Shown piece after piece: positions 32,102 to 44,137 of a stretch of 64,000 bases of DNA; positions within the stretch are counted from its first letter, which is position 1; every line of letters starts with the position of its first letter. The notes under the pieces are model-generated. The model saw only the letters and a program-made list of their open reading frames with translations. It did no database searches and was not told the DNA's origin. Source of the stretch: Copromyces sp. CBS 386.78 (taxonomy: Eukaryota; Ascomycota; Sordariomycetes; Sordariales; Sordariaceae); contig MU839091.1 in the NCBI GenBank assembly GCA_030685235.1, positions 186,001 to 250,000 of the forward strand. Direction: 5' to 3'. Position numbers and translations under genes: made by a program.

Positions 32102-34728
32102 TTAGAAGAAGTGCGTGTAGATTTTGGAGTTCTCGTGAACTTCCATTTCCTAGTAAGAAAGCAAAGGTAAGCATACGGCGAAGACGATATCAACGGTCAG
32201 CAAGACCTACCATCTTGAAGCTGTTGAGTTCTTCCTTGATTTGCTGGGCCAGCACAGGTGTCAAGCGATTGCAAGTGGCGATTTCACCGCGGCGATCATA
32301 CTCCTGGCTAGGCCAAGTCTCGTAGAAAGCAATCCGTGGGCTGAATGTTGCAGATCGCTTCATGGATCCCTGGGGCGTTCCAGGCGCGCTCTTGGTGTCC
32401 TGACGAAGGCGGAGGGCTGTCAGAAAATAATCCTCGTTGCCAATCGGAACCTGGCCAGCTCGGTCTTCGTTATTGGGTGTGCTGGGAGCGCTGGAGTTAG
32501 GAGAGTCAGTGATGGCACTTGGGGCATCAAGTCCTCGATTCTCCGCAGGTCGGGGCGATGGGCTCGGCGAGTTGCTGTTGGTGTCTGTATCGATAGTTAA
32601 GTCAGCAGCAGCTAACGGGCGTAGTCCATGGAGGAGCCTTACGTTTCAGAATCCCCTTGCGGACTGCAGCAAGCACTTCGGCCCTTTCCCTTTCACCGCC
32701 GATAATGCTCTTCCTTGCAGCCGAGCCATCACTACCCGGGCTTCCCGCACGGTCCGTCACAAGACCTGGCGTTTTGCTAGCATCGAGAGAATTCCTTTCA
32801 AGACGGGGGAATCCGGTACCGCCTCCACTCTGGGAACGAACATCGGCGTTGACGTTGACTCTTTCCCTTTCAGCCTCAACGGTTATCATGGACACTGCAG
32901 CCTGCGAAGCGTCTGGCGCCTTTGCGTCGGCAGCAGGGACGCCAATAACAGACTTGGGTCTGAACAGTCCAGCAAGTGACCTGGTGCTCTTCTTCATGCC
33001 ACGTCCCATCTTTCGAATCATAACCGAAGCGGAGGAGGCGGTCGAGGAGATGGAGAGGTTGTCGGTCGAGCCCCCAAATATCCTGGGTCCATAGATGTTG
33101 CTTCCAATACCAGCTGCCTCTTGCTGTGCTGCGATACGGGCCTGCTCAGCATCCAAAATCTCATCGGGGTTCCGATCCTTGTGCAATTTAGATGGGCCAT
33201 TCTCGGCGTCCTGATGATAGACCGCTTTCCTGAACTCTGCCGCACTGCCGAATGAAAATGCCCGACGAAGTCGTGACGTCTTGCTCTTGGGCTTGTTGTC
33301 GTTCTGACTGAGAGCAGCCAGTTGCTTCGCAGCCGGGCTATCAACCGACGGCGGGGGTGCAGTCTTTACCGGCGATGCCGAGCGACCAGCGGCGGCACCA
33401 GCGGTCGCGTTGGATACGGCCTTAGTGTCCATAGCCACGGGTTTAGAGAGAGGAGAGGGGTTAGTAAGACGCTTCGTGTTGGTAGCATCGGAAGAAGATC
33501 CTCTTGGGGGAATGTTGACAAGTCGAGCGTGATCTTGGCCGTTGCTGTGATGCTGTTCTGGGATAGAAGAGTGGGCGGGGTTTCCGGTGGGGTTGGCCAC
33601 ATTGGCGCTACGGTTGGCAGACTGGGAAGGAGAAACCCCGAGTTAGCGAATCCTACAGGACGGCTGCACGTATGATTGGACAATGTTTAGATGGGGGGCG
33701 TGGCAATGGCTAAGTATCCAGAAGGAACTTACAGATGCTGGGCGGGTTCCACTGCTAGCAGTGCTGCGGCTCGACGAACGGCTATCAGTACTGCTGGTAC
33801 GTGTATGAGCAGCAACTCGACCAACACTCAAGTTGTTGACCGTTCGTCCAGAAGATTTGACTTCCTTTTCGCCAGTCTTTCGCGGCTTCGAGGACATGTC
33901 GGCGGGCTGAGCAGCGTAGAGGGGAGTTAAGGGCATCCCAAGACCGGCGGAGTCCAATGCAGGCATGCTGCGTCTCCTGGCTCTCTTGATGTCCTCCCGA
34001 ACTTGACCATGAGGCAGAAGCATGTCATCGACCGCTGAGCCCCCCAATGAACCTACGAAGCTATTTGGCCGGTGTGACACCGATCCGTTTGGACCGCGCA
34101 GCATACCGCTCTTTTGCTCCGACGTGTTTGACATGGTTGATGCCGACTCATTCGCCCGTTGCGCTGGCCGGCGATACCTCTCTGGCGACACCTTCGCAGG
34201 GCCCGCTGAAGCGATCAAAGGTACTGAGAAGGTTTCGCCTAGATGCGCCGAATGAGGCCGAGGTAAAGGAGCGACTCTCCTACTGCCCACTGAAATAGCC
34301 GAATCGTCTCTCGAACCGCCGGCTGATGTGGCACTGATAGTTGCAGCGCTGGGAATATTTGTCATGGAGTTGCTGGATTGGTATCGGGGACGCGCGCCAG
34401 ACTGATCAAAGTGCTGTACTTGGGGAACGGATGGTGTTGAAGAGGTGCGGTGTTGCCTGAATTGGTGGTGATGTTGTCCGTGGTTGGAAGTTGGCGCGTT
34501 GGTAAAAGCGTATTGTTGCACAGAGCCAGAGGCTGGACGGTACACCACTGGTGCGCCAACGACACCAGACATCCCGTGTACACTGTTTCTCTGGGACATG
34601 TTGTGACCATATTGTGAATTTGACTGCGACTGGGCAGGCTGGATGATGCCGGTGGAGGAGGCCGGTCTTGTCTGAAGCATAGTAGCAGTACCGGATTGCC
34701 GGGGATAGCCTTGCACCAAAGCAGCCAT
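32102..34728 (-). CDS. Bni4-like protein with PP1-docking motif
   Basis: Probable scaffold that brings protein phosphatase 1 to sites of cell-wall or septum growth, judged from its C-terminus. Minus-strand exons 33733-34728, 32643-33621, 32211-32584 and 32102-32149, 798 aa; all splices keep frame. The N-terminal 330 residues are Ser/Asn/Gln-rich and disordered. Residues about 440-560 hold a conserved fungal block (RLRRAFSFGSAAEFRKAV, GIGSNIYGPRIFGGSTDNLS, MIRKMGRGMKKSTRSLAGLF). KGILKHTNSNSPSPSP spans the exon 2/3 join. The C-terminus carries FSPRIAFYETW, with RIAF at about 742-745 matching the [RK][VI]xF docking motif, then YDRRGEIATCNRLTP and a final HENSKIYTHFF. Yeast Bni4 ends in the same way and binds Glc7 there. 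The last exon encodes only 15 residues. The start is the first ATG; an upstream exon is possible. Confidence 0.75.
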
Positions 34729-37700
34729 TGTCAAACCTGAGCGATCTGTCGTCCCGCCGCCGCGAGGTCAATGAGGACGTTGAATGGTACTTGTAACTGA
34801 ACGAAGGAGATGGTGTGATTTCAACGAAAGTAACAGTGGAGCCTTTCGCTAACGAGGAAATCTGGTTACGGCTTGCATTAGCATCTCTCGCGAAACGAAG
34901 TTAGGTTTGAGAAGAGGAAAATAGGAAAAGCGAAATAGCACAGGGGCTGAAGTGCTGTCGAGAGGCTGTCTGACAGATTCGCGGATTGGTAGGTTGTGTT
35001 GGGAGATGCGGCGCCAGGGCTCTTGTTTTGATTGACGGGGCTGCTTGACATTGGAGGCAGTGCTCAAGGGGAGAATGGTGCTGTTCTGTTTGGGTACTGG
35101 CACTCACCTTTTTCCGCCGCTGATGGAGGCGAGAGGATGTGGCTTCGGACCTCGAACGAAGGAGAGGCCTTGTCGAGGGGATAGGTATTTGAAGAAGGTT
35201 GGAAGAACGATTGTTACTATAAAGCGAAGGACGCCTGCGACCAAGGGGGGAGATGATGGGTTGTTGGTGTTGCAGGGAAGAAGTCCACTATCACCGTGAA
35301 CGTCTTGCCCTTCTGTACAAAGTCGAGTCTGTCACGACCCGCCCACAGCGATAAGTGCGATGAAGGATGGATCGCAGGCAATGTCACGATTGACACCGGA
35401 AGATGGTCGATTATTGGAGCGGAAGCATGGGGGATGACCAGATGTCCGGGCTACTAGAATGGTCGACGCAGATAGTGGAGGAGAGAAGCGATTCGGTGGA
35501 GCTCTCGAAGAGTCTCTCTGGCAGTCGGGCCTTGGATTTCCGCGGTTGTTGCGGAGTGTCGTCGGCCTGGTCTTTTTCCTTTCCTTTATTGCTTTCGTGA
35601 AGCTCGAGAGCAGGAATACGTGCAAACGAACAACAAAAAGAGTTGTTGCGAAGAAGTAACACAAGACAACAAAGTCGCCAAGAGAGGAGATTGGGCGGAA
35701 GAGTCGGAAAATGGCAAGTGGTCCACGACCAAGAGGATTGAAGTGGAGGGCGGAAATTCGAGAGAGAAGGGGCGGTTCCCAAACGAAGGGCGAGGCACTT
35801 GAGATGGAAGTTGAGGTTGTCTGAACTGAGGCCGTTTCGTTACGCGGTATGGAGGAAGTGGTGACTGGTGCTTTTGCTTGTGCCTGTGTCAAGGGTGTTG
35901 CTGTTGATAGGTAAGGTAGGCACTCCAGATATGTAAAGCCACCTCATGCAGGGAAGCACGGGAACCTCTTGTGCAGGACAGAAAGGGTCCAACGAAGAGA
36001 GTTGATGCAAACCACAACTCTGTGTCAGGTCAGGGCAGGGCAACCTCAACCACGGCGCGAGAAAAATAAAAGACGAAATAAATCCGGGGAAGCAAACGTG
36101 TGTCGAATCAACGAGCCCAAACCCAAACAAAAGCGCAGGGGAGATCGAGGGAGGCGGCGCAAGAACGAGGGACTAATGACGATTGGGAACTCTGATGGGA
36201 TGGGCCGTGGCGAGACGAAAGGGAAAGTTTTGACAGATGACAACTTCACCACTGCAAAATGTCTGTGGAGGTGGAGGAGCAGCCGTATGAGCGCGAGTGC
36301 GTGAGAGGGCACAACGGACGGGCACGACGGAGGGTTAGGTGGGAGGACGGGCGCGCAGGCAGGTGTCAACGGAACAGAACCTCAATGGCCGCAGGTGGAC
36401 AGGAGAGTGGATGCATAGGTGGATGCCGTGGGACTGATGGGCCGTTTTCTGCTCTCGACTTTCTCGGGAAACGGGCACTCAGAGGTGGACCCGATGCCCC
36501 CTGTCATCAGCACTAGGATATGGAAAATAGTGGAGCTGCTTAGTGCTGCAACGCTCGATACATAGTACAGTAACAATACCGTTCACATAGTAACAGCAAT
36601 TCAATGTTACGCCTCGAATTCTTATTCCGCCATCCATCAGTCCATGGGTTTCCGTGTTAGTGCTAGTTGACGCCGGCCTGATGGCCCTTCGCTCCAGTGT
36701 TCACATTCCTGTCTAACAGAGTGTACTTTCTACACAAGTAGGTGTCTGGGCACCGACTCTGTGGATGACGGGAAGCAGGATATGGAAGGTGCCCAAGGAT
36801 ATTGGCAAGAGGTACGATCGATGTAAACTGAATGGGTAAGGTAGGTTCTTTCTTTCTCAGAGCTTGTTTACTGTAATTGTTTAAAGGCTGGGCGCAATTC
36901 GATCTGGGTCAAGACACGCAGGCATGGCAGGGCAACGCCTTTACTTGGCAATCGTTTATAGCGTCCAGAAAACCGGGACCAAGACCACCACTGCGCTTCC
37001 ATCTTCAATTTCAAGCAATTTCAGCAACTGGACATGGCCCACCAGAATGAGAACACGCTTATCTCAAAAGACATTGGTGAATATTACATGGTGTGGAAGG
37101 CATGTTCAGCTTTAAATATATTTTCCGTAATCTTTTCTATCAGGTCAATGCGCCGTCGATTCTTATTCCGGCTGTGGCAGATGTGCTCCTGATCCGTCTC
37201 TTTACAGTGAAAACATCGTTACAGCTGGTGCCTTGCCTTTGCCTTTACATTTGCTCCCGTGGTCAGGCACTCCAGAATCATATATCCGATCGATGAATAT
37301 GTCGGCCGTTGAACAGCGAAACCGTGATGCCATGTATACACAGCCATATCAGGAAATTTCCATGGAACAACTGGGAGGGGAAGGATGCGCACATGTTGTT
37401 ACATGGTGAGCGCTGCTACAGCCTGCTGCAAGTTTGTGGTGCAAATATTGGATATTACCTGCATATGGGCACGGCGCGCTCGTCGTTCAGTCGAGACGAC
37501 CAGGGCAAAACAATACAACAAGGTGTTTGAAAGCGGCGGATAAAAACCGAAAGAAACGGATTGCTTGGAGAAAGACAATGGCAAAACCAGAAGGGAAGAC
37601 GGACAAGCCATCAAGACCTTGGAAACCAAGGTAACTGGACTTATTTGTTTTCCCTTTATTGCCTTTTCCCCGTGTTCTCGCTTGCTCAGAGTAGGGAAAA

Positions 37701-38459
37701 GCCGCAGCAGTAGGTCTTCGCTACCACCATCTCATCTTAACATGGGCCTTAATTGGCACTTAACAGCCGCTTGATAACGCCGCGCAACGCGCCATTGAAG
37801 ACTCGTCATCATCATCATGAAAAGGACATGAAGGGTTTACCCCGAACTGGACCCAAACCCCAGAAAAGCCCTTTCGCTCTCGGCCTCGGGTGTCTTCAAC
37901 AGTCCATATTCTGATGGGGCAATTCGAGCCGGAATGATATGATTGGCCATGCTCATCAGCGCTCCCCATGGCAATGGCATTGGTCCAAGTCGCGCTAACC
38001 AGGTCCATTGGCTGCAGCCAATGTGTCGCTGAGCTGCGCAGCCTGCGGTGGTGTCCGCAATGTGGTGTGCCGTGGTGGATATTGAACATCGTCCTTCTGT
38101 TGTCCATTCATAGATAGGTATATTTGCTATCAAGACCTGGCTGTGATCAACTTGGGCTTTGCTATATCCGTAGTGTCAGCAGATGGCAATGGTTATTGTC
38201 GGCAATCACATATAGTTGACTTCCCGGAACGTGGCGGAGGACCAAAAAAAAATGAGGAAAGAACGAAGAAACGCGTGGAATGAGCAAGGGGTCTGTCTCC
38301 AAACCCAGAGCCTCGGACTGATACCAAATTCAAATCTCTCACGAGGTTGCGCGTGGGAGTTCAGTAGGGATGGTGGTGACCCCCGTGTTCACTTGTTGTT
38401 TCCCCAGGCTTATCCAGGCACTTTTGCACAGTGGCTGCCTCGTCCATCGAGACCGGAAT
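34729..38459. other. Upstream region of the Bni4-like gene and gene-poor DNA
   Basis: The first 1-1.5 kb is purine-rich on the plus strand, so it would be a pyrimidine-rich leader for the Bni4-like gene. Open frames around 35332-35892 lack ATG context and domain character. From about 36600 onward I see only short, unrelated frames. Confidence 0.45.
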
Positions 38460-38939
38460 CGGTAGCTGGTTAGACTCAAAACCGTCCCTGGATAGACTTT
38501 ACCCACTTTTATACTGAGTGCCAGCTCCAGTTGCTATAGCACCACCTCCAATACCTCCAGTGTATTTACAAAGATATAATATAGGGGCTCTCCAGCACTT
38601 TGGCCAGCACTTTGGCTAGCACTCTGGGCCAGCACTCCCGTCTGGGCCAGCACTCTAGGCAGTAACAGGGCTAGCAACAGGGCTAGCATAGGGGATAGTA
38701 CCTTACCTTAGTTATAGTAGCAATAACCGTATCAACACCCTCCGCAGTAGACAATTAACCGGATTGATAACTCTGAATAACTTCACGTAAAAGATGACGA
38801 CGACGACGTAGATCTGGTGATGCGCGGGCATCGATTATGTGGTGTGCTGGTACGGCTGCACGGCTGGACGGCTGGGCTTACTCAGTATAAAAGTGGGTAA
38901 AGTCTATCCAGGGACGGTTTTGAGTCTAACCAGCTACCG
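38460..38939. mobile_element. 480-bp element with perfect 60-bp terminal inverted repeats
   Basis: Arms 38460-38519 and 38880-38939 are exact reverse complements over 60 bp (left arm starts CGGTAGCTGGTTAGACTC, ends TTTTATACTGAGT). AAT occurs just outside both ends. The 360-bp interior does not encode a transposase; it contains degenerate GCCAGCACTYTGG repeats (about 38590-38660) and GGGCTAGCA repeats. A 12-bp direct repeat, CATCGAGACCGG, lies at 38445-38456 and 38946-38957, close to both ends. This fits a non-autonomous DNA transposon (MITE). Perfect arms suggest recent activity. Confidence 0.82.
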
Positions 38940-41900
38940 AATTCGCATCGAGACCGGGCAAGCGCAACATGAAGATCGACTAAGTCGCATCGAGCATTCA
39001 ACCTCCGGGTATCGTGGGATCGCGCGAGTTGGAGTATGCAAGAATTGTTTCCCAACAAGCGTCAAGACGCTTGCGCGATTGAAGGCGACGACCGGTCGAC
39101 CAGTCAACAATTCTGTGCCTTGTTGCTGCAAGATCAACCATGCCGTTTCTGGCGCTGTGGAAAGATGAAAGAGGCGCCAGAGGATATGGAGGATATCGTA
39201 TCGGCTGCCAAGAACATGGTGGGTGGTGCCATGGTGGTGCCGTGGTGGTACCCTGAGTGAGCGTGCAATATGTATTGTGACCCCTCTGCGGCCCTACCAT
39301 CTCTACTACCACTACTACACCTCGACCACCTCCATCTTCGTCTCCATCCGGGATACTCAATCGGTCGGCCAGATCTGGAGTTCGGCTCGTCGTGTCTTCT
39401 TTGTGCGACGAGGAGTATCGTGATCATCAGGGACGTGGCCAGACGGGTCACCAGGCACTGCCGCGGCTCAATCAGGAACGATGATAGGGGGCAACATTCC
39501 GATTTTTATACCAGCCTTTTTCCTCACCACACTGATGGATATTGTCGATGCGCAAATCCAAAATGCTCTTGCTATTCTCGGCTTTGGCCACAGTTCTACC
39601 TGTCTGCCAATGTACCTAGGAATTTAGATGATGCATTACGACCGCCGGACAGCGCAGGACCGCGCAGCGCCGTAGACCTAGGTGGGAATGGGCGGGAGCC
39701 CGGGTCAATGCCTTACCGATACGGGCTGCAGTACATGATGTAAGTTACTGTACTGTAAGTACAGCCACGGCTTTAAGTTCCATCTGCATGTTTCCAAAGT
39801 CGAACTCACCTCAACGTCCTAAACATTCAACCTCGGACAAATGCAATCACATTCACGTTCGCCGCATTTCGCAACAGCAGCGGCGGCTCACTCAACGGCT
39901 CTGCCCACTCCGCTTCCTTCGAGCACATAGTATGTGCAAATCTGTTACATAGTCCCTCTGCCAGCCACCGATCATCTCGACAAGTAATCATGATGTCAAT
40001 CCCAACGTCGACCGGTGGCCAAATAAAACAGTCGTTAGCAGTGGAATTGGCGATTGAAGGAACATCTGTTCATATGTTTTCTTTCAATGCTTGACCGTCA
40101 GAGACCTAGAACTAGACCTCTAGCATTGGAAGCTGCATGCCCCTTACGTATTGTCTCACTTGGGGGACGCCCAGGAACGGGCTCAGGAACGCGAGGTCCA
40201 ATTGAGACATTGAGAAAACAGGAGTCATGATGCTGACTGATTCGACTACGAGGGGCACAGGGCGGCCATTTAGGTATTATTAGCGAAACGATAGCTGGAT
40301 ATCGAGGCATCTCAGGGATGATTACCAGCAACACGTCAGTGAGTTCTGGAGATGTTCCGAGATCTTCAATCGTGTGGAATGATGGCCCGATATGGAGACT
40401 CTCTTAACCCCCTTTCATCAGCGCAGTTTCATGTTGGTCGCGATCTGAACAGCCGGACGGTGTGCTGGCAGGTGCTTCAAAGGCTAAAGCCAACAACACT
40501 TATGTAGTAACATCTGAACCAGGGCAGGAGCAATTTAGAGTGCGGGCTAGTACGGTAGCAGTGGCAGGCTTCAAAATGAAGCTTCCGTTTTGACAACAGG
40601 AAGGAAGTGACAAGCTCGATAAAGTTGCTGCAAACGCGATATCCACTTATTAATTCAATGCAATTACTGGTGTACATACGCCATAAGGCGGGCCCATCCT
40701 GCCTCCATACCCAAGGGCCAAGCACTTGTGGCACTTCACTGACCTGCTCCCGAGAGCAGCTTCAACATGGTCACTCCAAGTTCTGCTTTGGACATGGGAC
40801 CCTGACAAGAGACTCTTATTTTGGCATCAAAAAGAAGTAGCAAAAGAAGACCGACTCCATCCTGATCGGATCTCTATTCTCGCGTCGCCATCATGATCTC
40901 CTGATCGCCTCCCAATCTCCTTCCCGTCCTTGCACACTTCAGCGGCCCCATGTTCGGAAGATAGCGGAGAGCCCACCAATCCGCCGGTTCGACTGGAGGA
41001 ATGCTGGGTCGTTGGAGTCATGAATAGTTAAAGGCAACCAGCCAAGGCAAGGAAATTCAGAAACCCCGATTGTGTGTGCTCGGAACACAAGAGGAACTGG
41101 AGGTGAGAACCACAACCGTGCCATGTCAGCATGGACATGCATTCAAGTTCTGTTCTACCGCATCGACGTCGTCGTCATCGCCCTCCAGCATCATCATCCA
41201 AACATACTCACCGGCAATCAGTAGCCCACGTCTACTTCTACGTAGAGGTAGCTGGTAGCTGACAAGCCGGCTCCACATCAGTTCCGGTCCTTCTCCCCAG
41301 TTCATCCGGCGACGACATGCCTCGTCCCTCCTGCTCAATGCAGAGACACAGCAGCGGAAGGCTGTCGAGACGGGCCAATCCCGCCCGCCGTATTTATGTC
41401 CTCTTCATGCCCTCATCCGTGTCTGAATGCAAGTGCCTTCAGCCCGCTTCGGAAGGCAAACATGTCCATCGCCAGTCTGGACTGTTGAAGCTCGCCAAGC
41501 TCTGCCCGATCAATATAAGCTACCAGCTCACCACTGCATCACCGGATTCCTCCGACCAAACTGATGATGGTTCAAGTCGTGGGCTTTGCCATTCTTGACA
41601 TTGCCGGGTAGCCTAGTGGTGACTATATCATCTGGTAACACGGCGATTAACGGTAGCAAGCAACGAGTATTTTTCTTACGGCGTCCGTCGGCTTTGGTCG
41701 GGCGGCCCCCTACAGCACCCACGGCACTCGTGGTTATACACGTACCAAGCAGCCAGTCATGGTCCGATTGGTGATTATGTCCGATTGTGTCTGAAGCTGG
41801 ATCCAGCACGTCGTCGTCTCCTCGACAAGCCCAGGGCCGACTGACCTCCAATGATTCACAGGCCTCTTCAGAATACGAAAAACGGCGGGGCAAGCACGTG

Positions 41901-44137
41901 GGTCAGGTCTTGTTTTCCTGTCCTATTTTACAGTTATTGAACCCTGAACATACCGCACTTCGCTACATAACTGGCAAGGTTATGGCTTCATGTATGATCG
42001 AATGGCCATGCTGCGCAACAATGCACTGCATATCTTGTCTCCGAGCGGTGACCGGTTTGGGAGCCTGTACCCAAACCCCAAGTCCTGTTCTCAGATCCGT
42101 GAACAACAACAAGCATTTACCCAGCTTGGCGGGTCTTTAGCTATTCCGTTCGCCTCATGCTTTCTTTGCCAGCAGCCTTTCAGTCCGAGAAGCGGGAGAA
42201 AACAGAAAACCAAGAGGGCAGGCAAGGGTTACGCCTCGCCTTTACTGTCTTCAGCTTACTGCGTATCTATAGGGCGATGACAACAGTCAGTCAGAATAAG
42301 TCCTATAGTCTTCGACGCCAAGACATAGGCCAGCCAGCCTTCAATAGCTTTCCTTACCCAGTTGGAATCTCTGAGTGAGCTGAGGACCTGGAGATACATC
42401 CCAGCTAACCACACCGCAGGAGACGACGAAGACACCATTGCCAGTGTCCAACCATAAAACAGTTCCTCCTCCCTCCCTCCTGCGGCCGGGAGGGAAACTA
42501 CCAATGTATCGCCAAGCCTTTTCTTTGTGACACCCAACCCAGACGTTTGGTGGTGATGGAGGTAATGGTGGCTTTGACTTGGGGCTCTACTCGACAGCCA
42601 GTCCAAGGTGCCTGCCTCATCTTGATTACGTACCTCCGTTGGCTTGGTTGTTTCATGTTTGTTGTTCCTATCGGAAACACGGATGCTCCAATCAGATAAT
42701 AGCTAAAGAGAACGGTATGTTATACTTCTCTTAACGTGATGTATGGAGTATACGCGGACCACACACTTTTAGTAGGACACAGGGATCAAATTTCCAAGTA
42801 AAGTGTCTTCCTCACCGAGATACGTGGTGGCTCCCGTAGCTTACACAAATGGAAGCCATTGTGTAGATGGTCGATCGATGGTGTATATAGGTAGATGACG
42901 CTGGTAGGCGTTCAGGCGGGGAAAGCGCCGGCTTTTAGGTAGCGACCCAAACTCCTGTCGTAAGCTAGGCAGTTGTGAGTCTAATTTTCGCTGCAGTGGC
43001 TCTGGTCGTAGTTGCCTCTTACCACAAGTAGTAGGTAATTAACAGTTAGTTCCTTCAATCATACTGGAAATACTCAACCACACAACGCTAGAGGTATATT
43101 ATTATGCACCGCTTAAGCAGATCGAGTAGTCAGTTCCAACAAGTGGTTTCTCCATAAGATCACTGCACCTCCAAAGTCAAACCCATGGTTTTCCACAACG
43201 GATGAACTGCAATCCCGAGGCCGGTAGTTGAAGTTTTGAGATCAGTCGTGGGATCGCGATGTACGGTACTTGTCTTCAATATATATGCTTGAGATAATGC
43301 TTGAAAGGGTGAAGCTTGCAGAAACCCTCGGAGGTCGAGCCACTAGACATATTAAAGTCACTTTATTTGAAGCTCATCTAAATGCCAAGTGGAGTTTTGT
43401 CGCCTTCGGAACCATCCTGGTGGTAAGTTTGGTCCGACATGTAGCGGGATTAAAGTGATTTGAGGACGATGTCCAATGGCAGTTTTGATAAAGATTGTTG
43501 TTAGCCATGGCGGGAGGTTGTGAAGAAGTGCATGAACTTTCGAGATCATGAATCCAAGTTTATCTGTTTGGTTAATTTGTTGCCTGCCTACTGGTAATGC
43601 TCAAAAAACGTTAACTGTGGCACAGATCCCTTTGCCTTAAAGCGAGACCCTTTTCCTCACTGGCTCTTCGACCCGGTAGCATGTACTTTCCTTGCTTCAT
43701 AGTGCCATAGTATATCATGCTTAATACCCTTCCGTTTGCTTCCCGTTTGATACGTATGTGAACGTCAACGCAGGAACTGACGTTGTGATATAGAGGAGTC
43801 GATTACTTGGATGTTTACCAATAAGTGATGGTATTATGCAAAATCCCGTCAAGTGGATTATTAGGTAAGATGATAATTTTGGTATAAAGACGGACACGAC
43901 CGATTGGAAAATAACGTTGGCCGGTCGACCATTTAGAGTAGTCAACAAACCGGTGAGCTGTGCATCATGTATATAATACCCCAGTCCCTTTGCTCAACCT
44001 TGGGTAGACCTCGGGCAAATAAACTTGAAACTGCCGTTCTTCCATTTGATGATCAAACCTTCAGGCACACTCATCACTTGGACCACTCAAAGACAAAATA
44101 TGATGAACATGTGTATGTACATCCTCCTAACGCCATT
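38940..44137. other. 5.2-kb gene-poor region
   Basis: No supportable gene. Frames such as 39270-39743 and 41317-41598 have random-looking composition. A TAGCCTAGTGGTGACTA at 41607-41623 resembles a tRNA A box but no B box or cloverleaf follows. From about 42700 to 44000 the sequence is moderately AT-rich. GTGGTGCC-type repeats occur near 39220-39250. Confidence 0.45.

Noticed and set aside
35332..35892. 186-codon minus-strand frame with a hydrophobic stretch
   Set aside because: Probably leader of the Bni4-like gene; no ATG-supported, domain-bearing protein.
39270..39743. 157-codon plus-strand frame in the gene-poor region
   Set aside because: Random-looking composition, no splice partners, no domain.
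41604..41660. Sequence with a tRNA A-box look (TAGCCTAGTGGTGACTA)
   Set aside because: No GTTCGA-type B box and no cloverleaf can be drawn.
42700..44000. RIP-mutated transposon relic
   Set aside because: Moderately AT-rich, but I could see no repeat ends or eroded transposase, and base counts would be needed.
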